A DNA stretch of 38,264 bases from CAXBMB01 sp963976695 (GTDB lineage Bacteria; Pseudomonadota; Alphaproteobacteria; Kiloniellales; DSM-21159): assembly GCA_963976695.1 (NCBI GenBank), contig CAXBMB010000035.1, positions 1 to 38,264 on the forward strand, written 5' to 3'. How positions within the stretch are numbered: position 1 is the stretch's first letter; each line of letters opens with the position of its first letter. Of the stretch, positions 1-8,399 are shown piece after piece. A program made the translations under genes and the position numbers. The notes under the pieces are model-generated. The model was given only the letters and a program-made list of their open reading frames with translations, was not told the DNA's origin and did not search any database.

Positions 1-49
1 AAATCCTGTGCTAGCGCGCGATCGGCTTCGTAAGACGGGCTTGGCGCAG

Positions 50-74
50 CGGCCGCGCGCCGTTCGCGCGGCCG
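50..74 (-). terminator. GC stem-loop downstream of the moeB-like gene
   Basis: A perfect 10-bp inverted repeat (CGGCCGCGCG, 5-nt loop, complement) lies just beyond the stop codon of the moeB-like gene, reading on the minus strand. There is no T-run after it, so an intrinsic terminator is uncertain. It may mark the 3' end of the cysK-moeB transcript or simply protect it. Confidence 0.35.
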
Positions 75-92
75 GTCCAGCGATGCGGCCGG

Positions 93-1007
93 TTACTCGG
101 CGGCGCAGGTCGCGCCGTCCAGGCCATAGCGCGCGGCCTCCAGACGGGTGATGCTGGGGGTCTGGCCACAGAGCGGGCAGGCCGGGTCGGCAGTGAACTT
201 GATGGTGCGGAAGGTGGCCTCCAAGGCGTCGTAAAGCAGCAGCCGCCCCGCCATCGATTGGCCGATGCCCAGCAGTTCCTTGATCACCTCAATCGACTGG
301 AGAGAGCCCATTACCCCGGCCAAAGCGCCGATCACCCCCACGTCGGCGCAGGATTGCTTGGGGTCGCGATCGGGCTGGGCGCCAAACAGGCAGCGGTAGC
401 AGGGATTGGCCTGGCCCTGTTGCGCGTCCCGATCCGATTGGTCCGCCCCGCTGCCTGTGGGGCGGTCTGAGGTGCGCGGCGCGCCGTGTCCCAGGTGGGA
501 GCGGAAGGTGGAGAGCTGCCCGTCAAAACGCATGATGGCGGCGGAAACCAAGGGTTTTCCGGCCAGATGACAGGCGTCGTTGACCAGATAGCGGGTGGCG
601 AAGTTGTCCGAGCCATCGGCCACCAGATCATAGCGGCCGAAGAGGTCGAGAGCATTGTCCGGGGTCAGCCGGGTGACATGGGTTTCCAGGCGCACCTGCG
701 GATTGATCCGGGCCAGACTGGCTTTGGCGCTGTCCACCTTGGCCCGTCCCAGGTCTTCCTCGCCGTGGAGCACCTGGCGTTGCAGGTTGGACAGATCCAC
801 GCTGTCGTCGTCGATCACGCCCAGCGTGCCCACCCCGGCCGCCGCCAGATAGAGCAGCAATGGCGAGCCCAAGCCGCCGGCGCCGATCACCAGCACGCGT
901 GATTTGAGCAGGGTGAGCTGGCCTTCTTCCTCCACCTCCGGCAGCACCAGGTGGCGGGCGTAGCGCTCGATCTGCTGGTCGCTCAGCTCCGCTGTTGGGT
1001 CAACCAT
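93..1007 (-). CDS. moeB: HesA/MoeB/ThiF-family adenylyltransferase (E1-like)
   Basis: E1-like enzyme of about 304 residues that adenylates the C-terminal Gly-Gly of a small sulfur-carrier protein (MoaD, ThiS or CysO type). Visible are the nucleotide loop GAGGLGSP (residues 42-49), the following acidic stretch DDDSVDLSNLQRQ (67-79), catalytic-type Asp131 in ADGSDNF, a conserved Cys220 in the C-A-x-x-G-V-I-G context, and two zinc-binding CxxC pairs (Cys203/206 and Cys277/280). About 30 residues of polar insert (near 172-201) precede the first CxxC. No rhodanese domain follows, unlike MoeZ or MOCS3. The start at 1007 was chosen over an upstream in-frame ATG because homology begins there and it lies 16 bp after the cysK stop, implying co-transcription. 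Whether it serves molybdopterin, thiamine or cysteine synthesis cannot be told: no carrier-protein gene lies in the window. Confidence 0.88.
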   Translation of the reverse strand: MVDPTAELSDQQIERYARHLVLPEVEEEGQLTLLKSRVLVIGAGGLGSPLLLYLAAAGVGTLGVIDDDSVDLSNLQRQVLHGEEDLGRAKVDSAKASLARINPQVRLETHVTRLTPDNALDLFGRYDLVADGSDNFATRYLVNDACHLAGKPLVSAAIMRFDGQLSTFRSHLGHGAPRTSDRPTGSGADQSDRDAQQGQANPCYRCLFGAQPDRDPKQSCADVGVIGALAGVMGSLQSIEVIKELLGIGQSMAGRLLLYDALEATFRTIKFTADPACPLCGQTPSITRLEAARYGLDGATCAAE

Positions 1008-1023
1008 GATGTTTCCCGATCCC

Positions 1024-1980
1024 TTACAAGCCTTCGAACAGCGGCGTGGAGAGATAGCGTTCGGCAAAAGAGGGCAGCACGACAATCACCATTTTGCCCT
1101 CGTTTTCGGGCCGTTTGCCGTATTCCAGGCCAGCGGCGATGGCCGCGCCGGAGGAGATGCCCACCGGCAGGCCTTCAAGGGTCGCCGACTGGCGGGCGGT
1201 GCGAAAGGCGGTATCGTTGCTGATCCGCAGCACCTCGTCAATCAACTCGGTTTGGAGGATCGGCGGAATAAAGCCCGCGCCGATGCCCTGAATTTTATGC
1301 GGTCCGCGCTCACCGCCCGACAACACCGGGCTGTCTTCCGGCTCGACAGCGACCATCTGGACGCTCGCCTTCTTTTCCTTGAGCACCAAGCCAACGCCGG
1401 TCAGCGTGCCGCCGGTGCCGACACCGGAAATCACCGCGTCGACCGCACCCTCGGTGTCGTCCCAGATTTCCAGCGCCGTGGTGCGGGCGTGCACATCGGG
1501 GTTGGCCGGATTTTCGAACTGCTGAGGCATGACCGAGCCGGGAATCTCCTTCAGCAGTTCATGGGCCTTCGCGATCGCCCCGTTCATCGCCTTGGGGCCT
1601 TCGGTCAGCACGATCTGCGCGCCCAGCAGCTTGAGCATCTTGCGCCGTTCCATGGACATGGTCTCGGGCATGGTCAGGATCAGCTTGTAGCCCTTGGCGG
1701 CGCACACGAAAGCCAGCGCGATGCCGGTGTTGCCACTGGTCGGTTCGATCACGGTCGCGCCGGGCGTGAGGTGACCCTCGGCCTCCAGCGCCTCGATCAT
1801 GGCAAGACCGATGCGATCCTTGACCGAGCTTAACGGATTGAAGAATTCGCACTTGCCCAGCAACTGCGCCTTGCAGTCGTGGGCCGCGGCGATCTTGTCC
1901 AAGCGGATCAGGGGCGTGCCGCCGACGGTCTGGGTGATGTTGTCATAAATGCGGCCTCGCGCGGTGTAACTTTCGATCAT
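1024..1980 (-). CDS. cysK: Cysteine synthase A (O-acetylserine sulfhydrylase)
   Basis: PLP-dependent beta-replacement enzyme that makes L-cysteine from O-acetylserine and sulfide. The 318-residue length is normal for CysK. PLP lysine is Lys54 in NPLSSVKDRIG; the substrate loop PTSGNTG is at 80-86; the glycine-rich phosphate loop GVGTGGTLTG and the IQGIGAGFIP segment are intact. An AAGGA-type ribosome site lies about 10 nt before the ATG. It sits 230 bp downstream of an Rrf2-family regulator gene and 16 bp upstream of the moeB-like gene on the same strand. This arrangement suggests a sulfur-assimilation unit, possibly regulated by that Rrf2 protein as CymR regulates cysteine genes; the regulation is inference. 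Confidence 0.95.
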   Translation of the reverse strand: MIESYTARGRIYDNITQTVGGTPLIRLDKIAAAHDCKAQLLGKCEFFNPLSSVKDRIGLAMIEALEAEGHLTPGATVIEPTSGNTGIALAFVCAAKGYKLILTMPETMSMERRKMLKLLGAQIVLTEGPKAMNGAIAKAHELLKEIPGSVMPQQFENPANPDVHARTTALEIWDDTEGAVDAVISGVGTGGTLTGVGLVLKEKKASVQMVAVEPEDSPVLSGGERGPHKIQGIGAGFIPPILQTELIDEVLRISNDTAFRTARQSATLEGLPVGISSGAAIAAGLEYGKRPENEGKMVIVVLPSFAERYLSTPLFEGL

Positions 1981-2210
1981 GCCTTGGGGTTCCTTCGGAC
2001 GGGTCTCGTTGCCTGGAGTCGGATCGGCTGAAACAGTCTCGCCGGGGGGGACCCCGTTTGAACCGTGACGCCGCTTGTTATCAGTCGATCACCCTCTATG
2101 TCGGCCCCTTTGGCGTAAGAAACAAGGGGACGCTGGGCGCGGGGGCGCAGATTGCCGCGGGTCGCGCGAGGCCGACGTCGGCGCGGCATCGGCTCCACCA
2201 GCATCCTGCT

Positions 2211-2669
2211 TTAGATGCTGTAATCAACGGCTTGGCGCGAAGCTTCGCTGTCGATGCCTTGCCGGCGCGCCTTGTCGCAGAGCTGCTCGACGGTCAGTTG
2301 GTCGAAGCGTTCCAGCATTTCCTGCTGCATCTCGATCCAAATCGGCCGCACCACCTTTACGCCGATCTCCGAGCCGTCGGGTTCGCTGGCCGGGTCGCTG
2401 GTGCCTTCTAATTTCCGGACGATCCGAATGATCTCGCCGACGGTGATTCGCCGGCGTTCGCGCGCCAGTCGATAGCCGCCGCGCGGTCCGCGCTGGCCGG
2501 CCAGGATGTCATGGTGAACCAACTGCTGGAGGACCTGCTCCAGATAGCGGCGGGGGATGCCCTGGCGCTGTGAAATTTCATTGGAGCGGACCGGGCCGGC
2601 GCTGCAATTGTAGGCGATGTCAACCACCGCCTCGATGGCGAAGAGAAGTTTTTTGGAAAGCCTAAGCAT
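2211..2669 (-). CDS. Rrf2-family transcriptional regulator (CymR-like, without Fe-S cysteines)
   Basis: A 152-residue winged-helix regulator of the Rrf2 family. The N-terminal LRLSKKLLFAIEAVVDIA helix, the DNA-binding segment around residues 28-50 (SNEISQRQGIPRRYLEQVL) and the wing RGPRGGYRLAR are typical. IscR and NsrR bind Fe-S clusters through three cysteines near residues 92-106; none are present here. The only cysteines are Cys22 and one near residue 131, so this is a CymR- or RirA-unlike apo-type sensor rather than IscR. It starts 3 bp after the dut stop, so it is translated from the dut transcript, and cysK lies downstream. A role in cysteine or sulfur control is inferred from that neighbour only. 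Confidence 0.87.
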   Translation of the reverse strand: MLRLSKKLLFAIEAVVDIAYNCSAGPVRSNEISQRQGIPRRYLEQVLQQLVHHDILAGQRGPRGGYRLARERRRITVGEIIRIVRKLEGTSDPASEPDGSEIGVKVVRPIWIEMQQEMLERFDQLTVEQLCDKARRQGIDSEASRQAVDYSI

Positions 2670-2672
2670 CTG

Positions 2673-3179
2673 TTATCGACCTTGTCCTTGGTGAGCTTTT
2701 GTCGGCGCTACCGCGTGCCCCCTGCCGCCTCGGCCGGTTGATCCGAACCCGCCTTCGCCGCGACCGCTGTCGTCAAGCGCCTCCTGCTCCCGCCAGCGGG
2801 CCTGGAGATAGGGCGCGATGACCAACTGGGCGATACGCTCCCCCCGGTTCACGGTGAAGGGGGTGGGGGAATGATTGATCAGCAGCACCTTGATTTCACC
2901 CCGGTAGTCCGCGTCGATGGTTCCCGGCGCGTTGAGCACGGTGACGCCATGTTTGGCCGCCAGGCCCGAGCGCGGGCGCACCTGGGCCTCGGTGCCGTCC
3001 GGCAGGGCAATGGCCAACCCGGTGGGCACCATCACGCTTTGCCCTGGGGCGATAACCAGCGGGCCGTCGACGGCGGCGGGCAAATCCAGACCGGCGGATT
3101 GGCGTGTGGCGTAGCTGGGCAGCGGCAGATCCGCGCTATGGGCCAGACGCTTGACGGCGACCGAAATTTCCTGGCTCAT
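2673..3179 (-). CDS. dut: dUTP diphosphatase
   Basis: Trimeric dUTPase, which hydrolyses dUTP to dUMP and pyrophosphate to keep uracil out of DNA and supply thymidylate synthesis. All five family motifs are present in 168 residues: SAGLDLPAA (28-36), RPRSGLAAKHG (68-78), GTIDADYRG (86-94, with catalytic Asp89), RGERIAQLV (112-120) and the C-terminal glycine-rich P-loop-like GRGEGGFGSTG (139-149). An extra basic, His- and Gln-containing tail of about 18 residues follows motif 5. A long open frame runs upstream, but the ATG at 3179 is where the fold starts. The rrf2 gene follows by 3 bp. The 125-bp gap to coaBC makes a separate promoter possible. Confidence 0.96.
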   Translation of the reverse strand: MSQEISVAVKRLAHSADLPLPSYATRQSAGLDLPAAVDGPLVIAPGQSVMVPTGLAIALPDGTEAQVRPRSGLAAKHGVTVLNAPGTIDADYRGEIKVLLINHSPTPFTVNRGERIAQLVIAPYLQARWREQEALDDSGRGEGGFGSTGRGGRGHAVAPTKAHQGQGR

Positions 3180-3217
3180 GTCACTGGCCGCTCCGCTTGT
3201 CGGTCTGGAGTCCGACG

Positions 3218-3231
3218 CGGCGCGCGCGCCG
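3218..3231. repeat. 14-bp alternating CG palindrome
   Basis: CGGCGCGCGCGCCG is a perfect palindrome with a strictly alternating purine-pyrimidine core, in the coaBC-dut gap. It can form a cruciform or left-handed DNA in principle. On the minus strand it could act as a weak stem after coaBC, but no T-run follows. Confidence 0.4.
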
Positions 3232-3304
3232 GATAAGAAGTCTTGAGGAACACATCCGTTTCTATTCCATCTGCTGGGTTGGCCGCCGTTTTCCCCGCGC
3301 TCCG

Positions 3305-4540
3305 CTAGCCAGCGGCATTGCCGAAGTGGTCGGCGATCTGCTGGGCCAAGCGATCGGCGACCTCGGCCTTGCTCATGCGCGGCCAGCTTTCCTCGCCGTC
3401 GGCGCGGATCAGGTAAATGGCGTTGTCGTCGCCGCCAAAGGTGCCGGTGGCGGGGCTGACGTCGTTGGCCAGGATCCAGTCGCAGCCCTTGCGCGCCAGC
3501 TTGGCGCGGGCATGTTCGACGATTTTTTCCGTCTCGGCGGCGAAGCCCACCACCAGACGGGGACGTTGCCGGTGCGCCGAGAGGCGCGCCAGAATATCCG
3601 GGTTCTCGGCAAAGGCCAGTTGCGGCAGGTTGCCGTCGTTCTTTTTCATCTTTTGATCGGTGGTCTTGGCCACGCGCCAATCGGCGACCGCCGCCGCACA
3701 GATGGCGATGTCGCTGGGCAAGGCCGCTTCGCAGGCCGCGAGCATCTCTTCGGCCGATTGAATATGCACCGTGGTCACGCCCTTGGGATCGACCAGGTGG
3801 ACCGGACCGGTCACCAGCGTGGTCTGGGCGCCCAGCTTGGCCAGGGCCGAGGCGATGGCGTGGCCCTGCTTGCCGGAAGAGCGATTGGCGATGTAGCGCA
3901 CCGGATCAATGGCTTCGTGGGTCGGGCCGCTGGTGATCAGGGCGCGAAAGCCGGTGAGCGGTCCGATGCTGCGCAAGGCCGGGCGGGGCTGGGGCATCTG
4001 CTCGAAGTAGGCGGTCACCACTTCGATGATTTCCAGTGGCTCGGCCATTCGCCCCATGCCATACTCGCCGCAGGCCATATCGCCCTCGTTGGGGCCGATA
4101 ACCGTGACATCGCGCGCCATCAAGGTGACCAAATTTGCGTGGGTGGCGGGGTGATCCCACATCCGCACGTTCATCGAGGGGGCCACCATGACCGGCTTGT
4201 CGGTCGCCAGCAAAGCGGTGCTGGCCAGATCGTCGGCCAGGCCGTGGGCCATCTTGGCCAGGGTGTGGGCTGTGGCGGGGGCGACCAGCAGCAGATCGGC
4301 GTCGCGGCTCAACTCGATGTGGCCCATGTCGGCTTCATCGGTGAGCGAGAAGATGTCGCTGTAAACCCGATCGCCGGTCAGGGCGGCCAGGGAAAGCGGG
4401 GTGACGAACTCGGCCCCGGCCTTGGTCAGAATAACCCGAACCGACGCTCCCTGCTCACGCAGACGACGGATCAGATCCAGGGCCTTGTAAGCGGCGATTC
4501 CGCCGGTGACGATCAGCAGAATTCTTTTGCCGGAGAGCAT
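3305..4540 (-). CDS. coaBC: Bifunctional phosphopantothenoylcysteine decarboxylase / phosphopantothenate-cysteine ligase
   Basis: Catalyses two consecutive steps of coenzyme A synthesis: CTP-dependent joining of cysteine to 4'-phosphopantothenate, then FMN-dependent decarboxylation. The N-terminal CoaC flavoprotein domain (about residues 1-180) has GGIAAYKA, the active-site His74 in MGHIELS, the PSMNVRMW motif (Asn124) and catalytic Cys157 in MACGEYGMGRM. The C-terminal CoaB domain (about 190-405) has TSGPTHEAIDPVR and the lysine-rich KMKKNDGNLP loop (297-306). The 411-residue length is standard. It follows ubiB on the same strand after 159 bp that contain a plausible promoter. panC, an earlier step of the same pathway, is in this window but 24 kb away. 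Confidence 0.96.
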   Translation of the reverse strand: MLSGKRILLIVTGGIAAYKALDLIRRLREQGASVRVILTKAGAEFVTPLSLAALTGDRVYSDIFSLTDEADMGHIELSRDADLLLVAPATAHTLAKMAHGLADDLASTALLATDKPVMVAPSMNVRMWDHPATHANLVTLMARDVTVIGPNEGDMACGEYGMGRMAEPLEIIEVVTAYFEQMPQPRPALRSIGPLTGFRALITSGPTHEAIDPVRYIANRSSGKQGHAIASALAKLGAQTTLVTGPVHLVDPKGVTTVHIQSAEEMLAACEAALPSDIAICAAAVADWRVAKTTDQKMKKNDGNLPQLAFAENPDILARLSAHRQRPRLVVGFAAETEKIVEHARAKLARKGCDWILANDVSPATGTFGGDDNAIYLIRADGEESWPRMSKAEVADRLAQQIADHFGNAAG

Positions 4541-4575
4541 GGTGGGTATACCTTAATTTCCCTTAATTCGCTGGT

Positions 4576-4605
4576 AAATTAGTGTGCGTTCTCCCAGCTT
4601 GGCAA
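4576..4605 (-). promoter_or_regulatory. Candidate sigma70 promoter for coaBC
   Basis: On the minus strand TTGCCA (4600-4605) and TAATTT (4576-4581) are 18 bp apart (CTAATT with 17 bp is the alternative). Two AATTAAGG copies lie between this element and the coaBC start. The -35 matches 5 of 6 positions and the -10 only 3 of 6, so this is a moderate call. It would separate coaBC from ubiEB transcription. Confidence 0.35.
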
Positions 4606-4699
4606 GGGATAGCGTGGAAAAAGCATTTTGGTCGATTGTCGTGCTTGCCGCCAGATCGGCCGTCCGCCGCGCCGCGCCGCGTTCCAAGTCGATCCCGCG

Positions 4700-6337
4700 C
4701 TAATCCAGCAGCATGGCCAGCAGCGCCACGCTGGACAGCGCCAGCGCCAGCCAGGGCACCAGCCGGCTCCAGCCGCGGGTGGCGTGAAACTGGCGCGCGG
4801 TCTCCGGATGCAGCTTGATCCCCCCCTGGGCGGTGTTTTCGAGAAGTTTGTCCAAATGCTCCAGGGCCGGCGGCAGGCGCTCGATGATGCGCAGGAGCCG
4901 CGCCACGCCGTTTTCGACCTGGGCCTGGGGGCCGCGGGTCTCGCGCATCCAACTGACGATCAAGGGCTCGGCCAGCAGCCAGATATTGAGGGTGGGGTCC
5001 AGCTTGCGGCTGACCCCTTCGGCCATCAGCATGTTCTTTTGCAGCAGCACCAGCTGCGGCTGCACCGGCAGCGAAAAGGATTCGCTAAGCCGCAGCAGTT
5101 GCCCGAGAAGGCGGGCGAAGGAAATCCGGTTTAGCGGCTGGCCAAAAATCGGCTCGCAGACGGCGCGCAGCGCCTGGGCATAGAGCTCCATGGACTGATT
5201 TTCCGGCAGCATGCCGGCGTCGGCCTGGACCTGGGCCAGCTTTCGGTAGTCCTGGTTCAACGTTGCCAGCAGCATATCGGCGAGAAAGGTTTGGTGCCGG
5301 TGATCCAGCCGCCCCATGATGCCAAAATCCACCGCCCCGATGGTGCCGTCTTCCAGCACGAACATGTTGCCGGGGTGTTGGTCGCCATGAAAAAAGCCGT
5401 CGCGAAACACCTGCTTGAAGAAGATCGCGGCGGTGCGTTCGAGAATGTCCTTGGTGTCATGGCCCGCGGCCAGCAGCGCCGTGCGGTCGTCCAGGCGAAT
5501 GCCGGCAAGGCGACTTTGGGTTAGAATCCGCTGGCTGGTGCGATCCCAGTCGATTTCCGGCACCTGATAGCTGTCGTCGTCGCGGAAATTGCTGGCCAAC
5601 TCCGAGGCCGCGGCGGCTTCCATGCGGAAATCCATTTCCAGACGGATGGTCTGCTCGAACAGCGCGACGATCTCGACCGGCTTGAAGCGCTTGAGCTTGG
5701 GATTGCCCCGTTCGGCCAGCTCGGCGAACCAGTAAAACAGGTTGAGGTCGCGGTCGACGGCCTGCTTGATGCCGGGGCGCAGAATCTTCACCGCCACTTG
5801 GCGCAAGCCGGTGTGGCCCTCGGCCTGCCCCGCGGCCTGTCCCTCGGCCTCCGGCGCCGGGTTGTAGGCTGTCGCGGGGTCGTGATCAGAAGGCGCGGGC
5901 GGGCGGGTGACCGCAAAGTGAACCTGGGCGATGGAGGCGGCGGACACCGGCTGTTGCTCGAAGCTTTCGAACAGCGCCTCGACCGGCTGGCCCAGCTCCT
6001 GTTCAAGGGTGCGCTTGGCGTCGGCCCAGGCAAAAGGCGGCAGACGGTCTTGCAGTTCCGACAGGTCCTGGGCCATTTCGTCGCCGACGATATCGGCCCG
6101 GGTCGCCAGGAATTGCCCGAGCTTGGTGAAGCTGGGTCCCAGATCGCGCAGCGCGCGCGCCAGCTTTTCGCCGGGGCGTCCCGGCACCGGCTTGCGCCCC
6201 AGCCGTTCGAGGCGGCGCAGCAACCGCAGCGGCGCGGGAACCAGGCCATGCACGTCCAAGGCCGCCAGCACGTCGTGACGGGCCAGCACGGCGGCGATGC
6301 GAAGCAATCGAAAGGGTAGGAAGAGGGTTCGAATCAT
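4700..6337 (-). CDS. ubiB: UbiB-family atypical kinase/ATPase for ubiquinone synthesis
   Basis: Membrane-bound atypical protein-kinase-like ATPase needed for ubiquinone (CoQ) biosynthesis; it is thought to help deliver lipid intermediates to the Ubi enzymes. Family marks: KLGQ (Lys72-Gln75) in SFTKLGQFLATR, the Ala-rich loop AASIAQVH (133-140), the nucleotide lysine Lys184 in VAVKILRPG, HGDQHPGN (from His317) and the VDFGIMGRL metal-binding segment. A C-terminal hydrophobic segment (WLALALSSVALLAMLL) supplies the membrane anchor. Residues 145-178 form a Pro/Ala/Glu/Gly-rich insert inside the N-lobe that is not part of the normal fold. The start lies 9 bp after the ubiE stop, which indicates an operon. 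Confidence 0.95.
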   Translation of the reverse strand: MIRTLFLPFRLLRIAAVLARHDVLAALDVHGLVPAPLRLLRRLERLGRKPVPGRPGEKLARALRDLGPSFTKLGQFLATRADIVGDEMAQDLSELQDRLPPFAWADAKRTLEQELGQPVEALFESFEQQPVSAASIAQVHFAVTRPPAPSDHDPATAYNPAPEAEGQAAGQAEGHTGLRQVAVKILRPGIKQAVDRDLNLFYWFAELAERGNPKLKRFKPVEIVALFEQTIRLEMDFRMEAAAASELASNFRDDDSYQVPEIDWDRTSQRILTQSRLAGIRLDDRTALLAAGHDTKDILERTAAIFFKQVFRDGFFHGDQHPGNMFVLEDGTIGAVDFGIMGRLDHRHQTFLADMLLATLNQDYRKLAQVQADAGMLPENQSMELYAQALRAVCEPIFGQPLNRISFARLLGQLLRLSESFSLPVQPQLVLLQKNMLMAEGVSRKLDPTLNIWLLAEPLIVSWMRETRGPQAQVENGVARLLRIIERLPPALEHLDKLLENTAQGGIKLHPETARQFHATRGWSRLVPWLALALSSVALLAMLLD

Positions 6338-6346
6338 GACTGCTGT

Positions 6347-7204
6347 TCAGATCCGCCAGCCGGAGTGGATAGCAGCAATGCCGCCGGAAAGGTTGCGATA
6401 GCTGGCGTGGCTGAAGCCGGCGGCCTCGACCTTCGCCTTGAGGTCGTCCTGCGGCGGAAACTGACGGATCGATTCCACGAGGTATTGGTAGGAGTCCCGG
6501 TCCCCGGCCACAATTTGCCCGATATGCGGCAGGATCTTGAAGGAGTAGAGATCATAGAGTTGATCGAACAGCGGCAAAATGACCTGGCTGAACTCCAGGC
6601 AGAGAAAATGCCCGCCCGGCTTGAGCACCCGGTAGGCTTGCCGGAGCGCCTGATCGATATCGGTCACATTGCGCAGGCCGAAGGCGATGGTATAGGCGTC
6701 GACCGACCGGTCGGGCAGCGGCAGGCGCATGGCGTCGCCACAGACCCAGTCCAGCCCGTGCAGGCGCCCGTGGTCGAGCGCGCGGTCCCGGCCCACCCGC
6801 AGCATGTCGGCGGTCAGGTCGCAGACCACCACCTTGACGGCTCTTGCCTCGGCCTCTTCAACGCTCATCCGGCCGTCCTTGACCCGGCGTTGGGTCTCGG
6901 CCGCCGCCCGGTCAAGCGCGCGAAAGGCGATGTCGCCCGTGCCCCCGGCCACGTCCAGCAGGGTCATGCCGGGCTGCGGGTTGAGCCAGTCGATCATGGC
7001 CGACTTCCACAGTCGGTGAATGCCGCCCGACATCAGGTCGTTCATCAAATCGTAGCTGTCGGCCACCGAACTGAAAACACCCTGGACCAGCGGCGCCTTT
7101 TCTTCGCGCCGAACGTCGCGGAAGCCAAAGTGCGTGGTGTCATCCTGTCCCCGGTGGACGGAACGCTTGGGTGACTTGGCGGAGGAGGGGGCGCTGTTTG
7201 ACAT
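6347..7204 (-). CDS. ubiE: Ubiquinone/menaquinone C-methyltransferase UbiE
   Basis: S-adenosylmethionine-dependent methyltransferase that methylates the quinone ring (demethylmenaquinol or 2-polyprenyl-6-methoxy-benzoquinol). The SAM motif LLDVAGGTGDIAFRAL starts at residue 82. The family signatures FSSVADSYDLMNDLMS (44-59) and IAFGLRNVTD are intact, as is the post-motif RVLKPGGHFLCLEFS. An open frame extends about 50 codons upstream, but the ATG at 7204 begins the recognisable N-terminal part (285 residues). A short charged insert (ETQRRVKDGRMSVEEAEARA) lies after the SAM motif and is common in alphaproteobacterial members. It is the first gene of the ubiE-ubiB pair and is divergent from mutM. 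Confidence 0.95.
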   Translation of the reverse strand: MSNSAPSSAKSPKRSVHRGQDDTTHFGFRDVRREEKAPLVQGVFSSVADSYDLMNDLMSGGIHRLWKSAMIDWLNPQPGMTLLDVAGGTGDIAFRALDRAAAETQRRVKDGRMSVEEAEARAVKVVVCDLTADMLRVGRDRALDHGRLHGLDWVCGDAMRLPLPDRSVDAYTIAFGLRNVTDIDQALRQAYRVLKPGGHFLCLEFSQVILPLFDQLYDLYSFKILPHIGQIVAGDRDSYQYLVESIRQFPPQDDLKAKVEAAGFSHASYRNLSGGIAAIHSGWRI

Positions 7205-7538
7205 CGGGCGACCATACCGTAGCAGGAAGGAGCGGGACACTGCGGCGGCCCGCCACAGAGATCGACTGCGGCGATCCGCCGGGATAACCTCCAAGGCGGA
7301 TCTCGCCGGTGGCGACCCGGTGGCCGCCCGGTGGCAGTCGATGGACGTCACAGTGCAACTTTCTGGCCCAAGGTCAACTCTTTAACAAGCGTCGGCGGCG
7401 GCGTGGCGGTAAGATCGCCGCCCCGGTCCGACCTCGCACCGGTGTCCCGCCAGGCGCTGCCGTGGTCGTCGGGGGAAGACAGGCCGGGGCCAGACTGCTA
7501 CAGCTTACCGACGTGCCAAGCAAGGAAGAGCTCCGCCC
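7205..7538. other. Divergent intergenic region between ubiE and mutM
   Basis: These 334 bp separate two divergent genes and should hold both promoters. No convincing -35/-10 pair, operator palindrome or stem-loop stood out. Open frames crossing it are extensions of ubiE and shadows of mutM. An AGGAAGAG ribosome site near 7521-7528 belongs to mutM. Confidence 0.5.
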
Positions 7539-8384
7539 ATGCCAGAGTTGCCTGAAGTCGAAACCGTGCGGCGCGGCCTGTTGCCGGTGCTGGAGGGCCG
7601 CCGGCTGGTTCAGGTCGATCAGCGCCGCCCGAATCTTCGTTTTCCCTTTCCGGCGCGCTTTGTCGCACGCCTGGAAGGCCAGCGGGTCGCGCAGATTACC
7701 CGCCGGGCCAAGTATCTGCTGTTTCATCTGTCGTCGGGAGAGACACTGCTGTGTCACCTGGGGATGTCGGGACGGATGCTGGTGCAGGACAGCTCGGCGG
7801 CCGTGCCGTTGGAAAAGCACGACCATGTGGTGCTGACGACCGAGGACGGCAAGCAGGTCCGCTTCAACGACGCCCGGCGTTTCGGCTATATGGATTTGAT
7901 CCCGGCCGGCGCGTTGGCGACGTCACGGCATCTGGCGGCGTTGGGACCCGAACCGCTGGGCAATCGCTTTAGCGGCCCGGTGTTGGCGGCGGCCTTGGCC
8001 AACAAGAAAGGCCCGATCAAGATGGCGCTGCTGGATCAGAAGGTGGTGGCCGGGTTGGGGAATATTTACGTTTGCGAAGCGCTTTTCCTGGCCGGAATCT
8101 CACCCCAGCGGGTGGCCGGAACGGTTCAGGGGCGGCGGGCCGAGCGGCTGGCCGCAGCGGTGCGACAGGTTCTGACCCAGGCGATTGCCGCAGGTGGTTC
8201 CTCGCTGCGCGATTACGTCCAGGCCTCCGGCGAATTGGGGTATTTCCAACACCAGTGGAAGGTCTACGGACGGGAGAACGACTTCTGCGGCACCTGCCAC
8301 CAAGACAGTGAGAAACCGCAAAAGATCAAACGTTTGGTCCAGTCCGGCCGATCAACTTTCTACTGTCCAGCCTGCCAACGGTGA
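7539..8384 (+). CDS. mutM: Formamidopyrimidine-DNA glycosylase (Fpg/MutM)
   Basis: Base-excision repair enzyme that removes 8-oxoguanine and formamidopyrimidines and cuts the resulting AP site. The processed N-terminus supplies Pro (codon 2) as nucleophile followed by Glu (codon 3) in MPELPEVETVRRGL. Lys58 in RRAKYLLF, the GLGNIYVCEALF helix-two-turn-helix and the C-terminal zinc finger with Cys250, Cys253, Cys276 and Cys279 are all present. The 281-residue length is usual. The start has an AGGAAGAG ribosome site. Next, 15 bp downstream, is a small exported-protein gene, probably co-transcribed. Confidence 0.97.
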   Translation: MPELPEVETVRRGLLPVLEGRRLVQVDQRRPNLRFPFPARFVARLEGQRVAQITRRAKYLLFHLSSGETLLCHLGMSGRMLVQDSSAAVPLEKHDHVVLTTEDGKQVRFNDARRFGYMDLIPAGALATSRHLAALGPEPLGNRFSGPVLAAALANKKGPIKMALLDQKVVAGLGNIYVCEALFLAGISPQRVAGTVQGRRAERLAAAVRQVLTQAIAAGGSSLRDYVQASGELGYFQHQWKVYGRENDFCGTCHQDSEKPQKIKRLVQSGRSTFYCPACQR

Positions 8385-8399
8385 GGTAAAGCTCGAGCT

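Noticed and set aside
4553..4568. Possible CtrA site before coaBC (TTAA-N6-TTAA)
   Set aside because: CtrA boxes have a 7-bp spacer and usually TTAAC; this has 6. It is better read as a chance AATTAAGG repeat.
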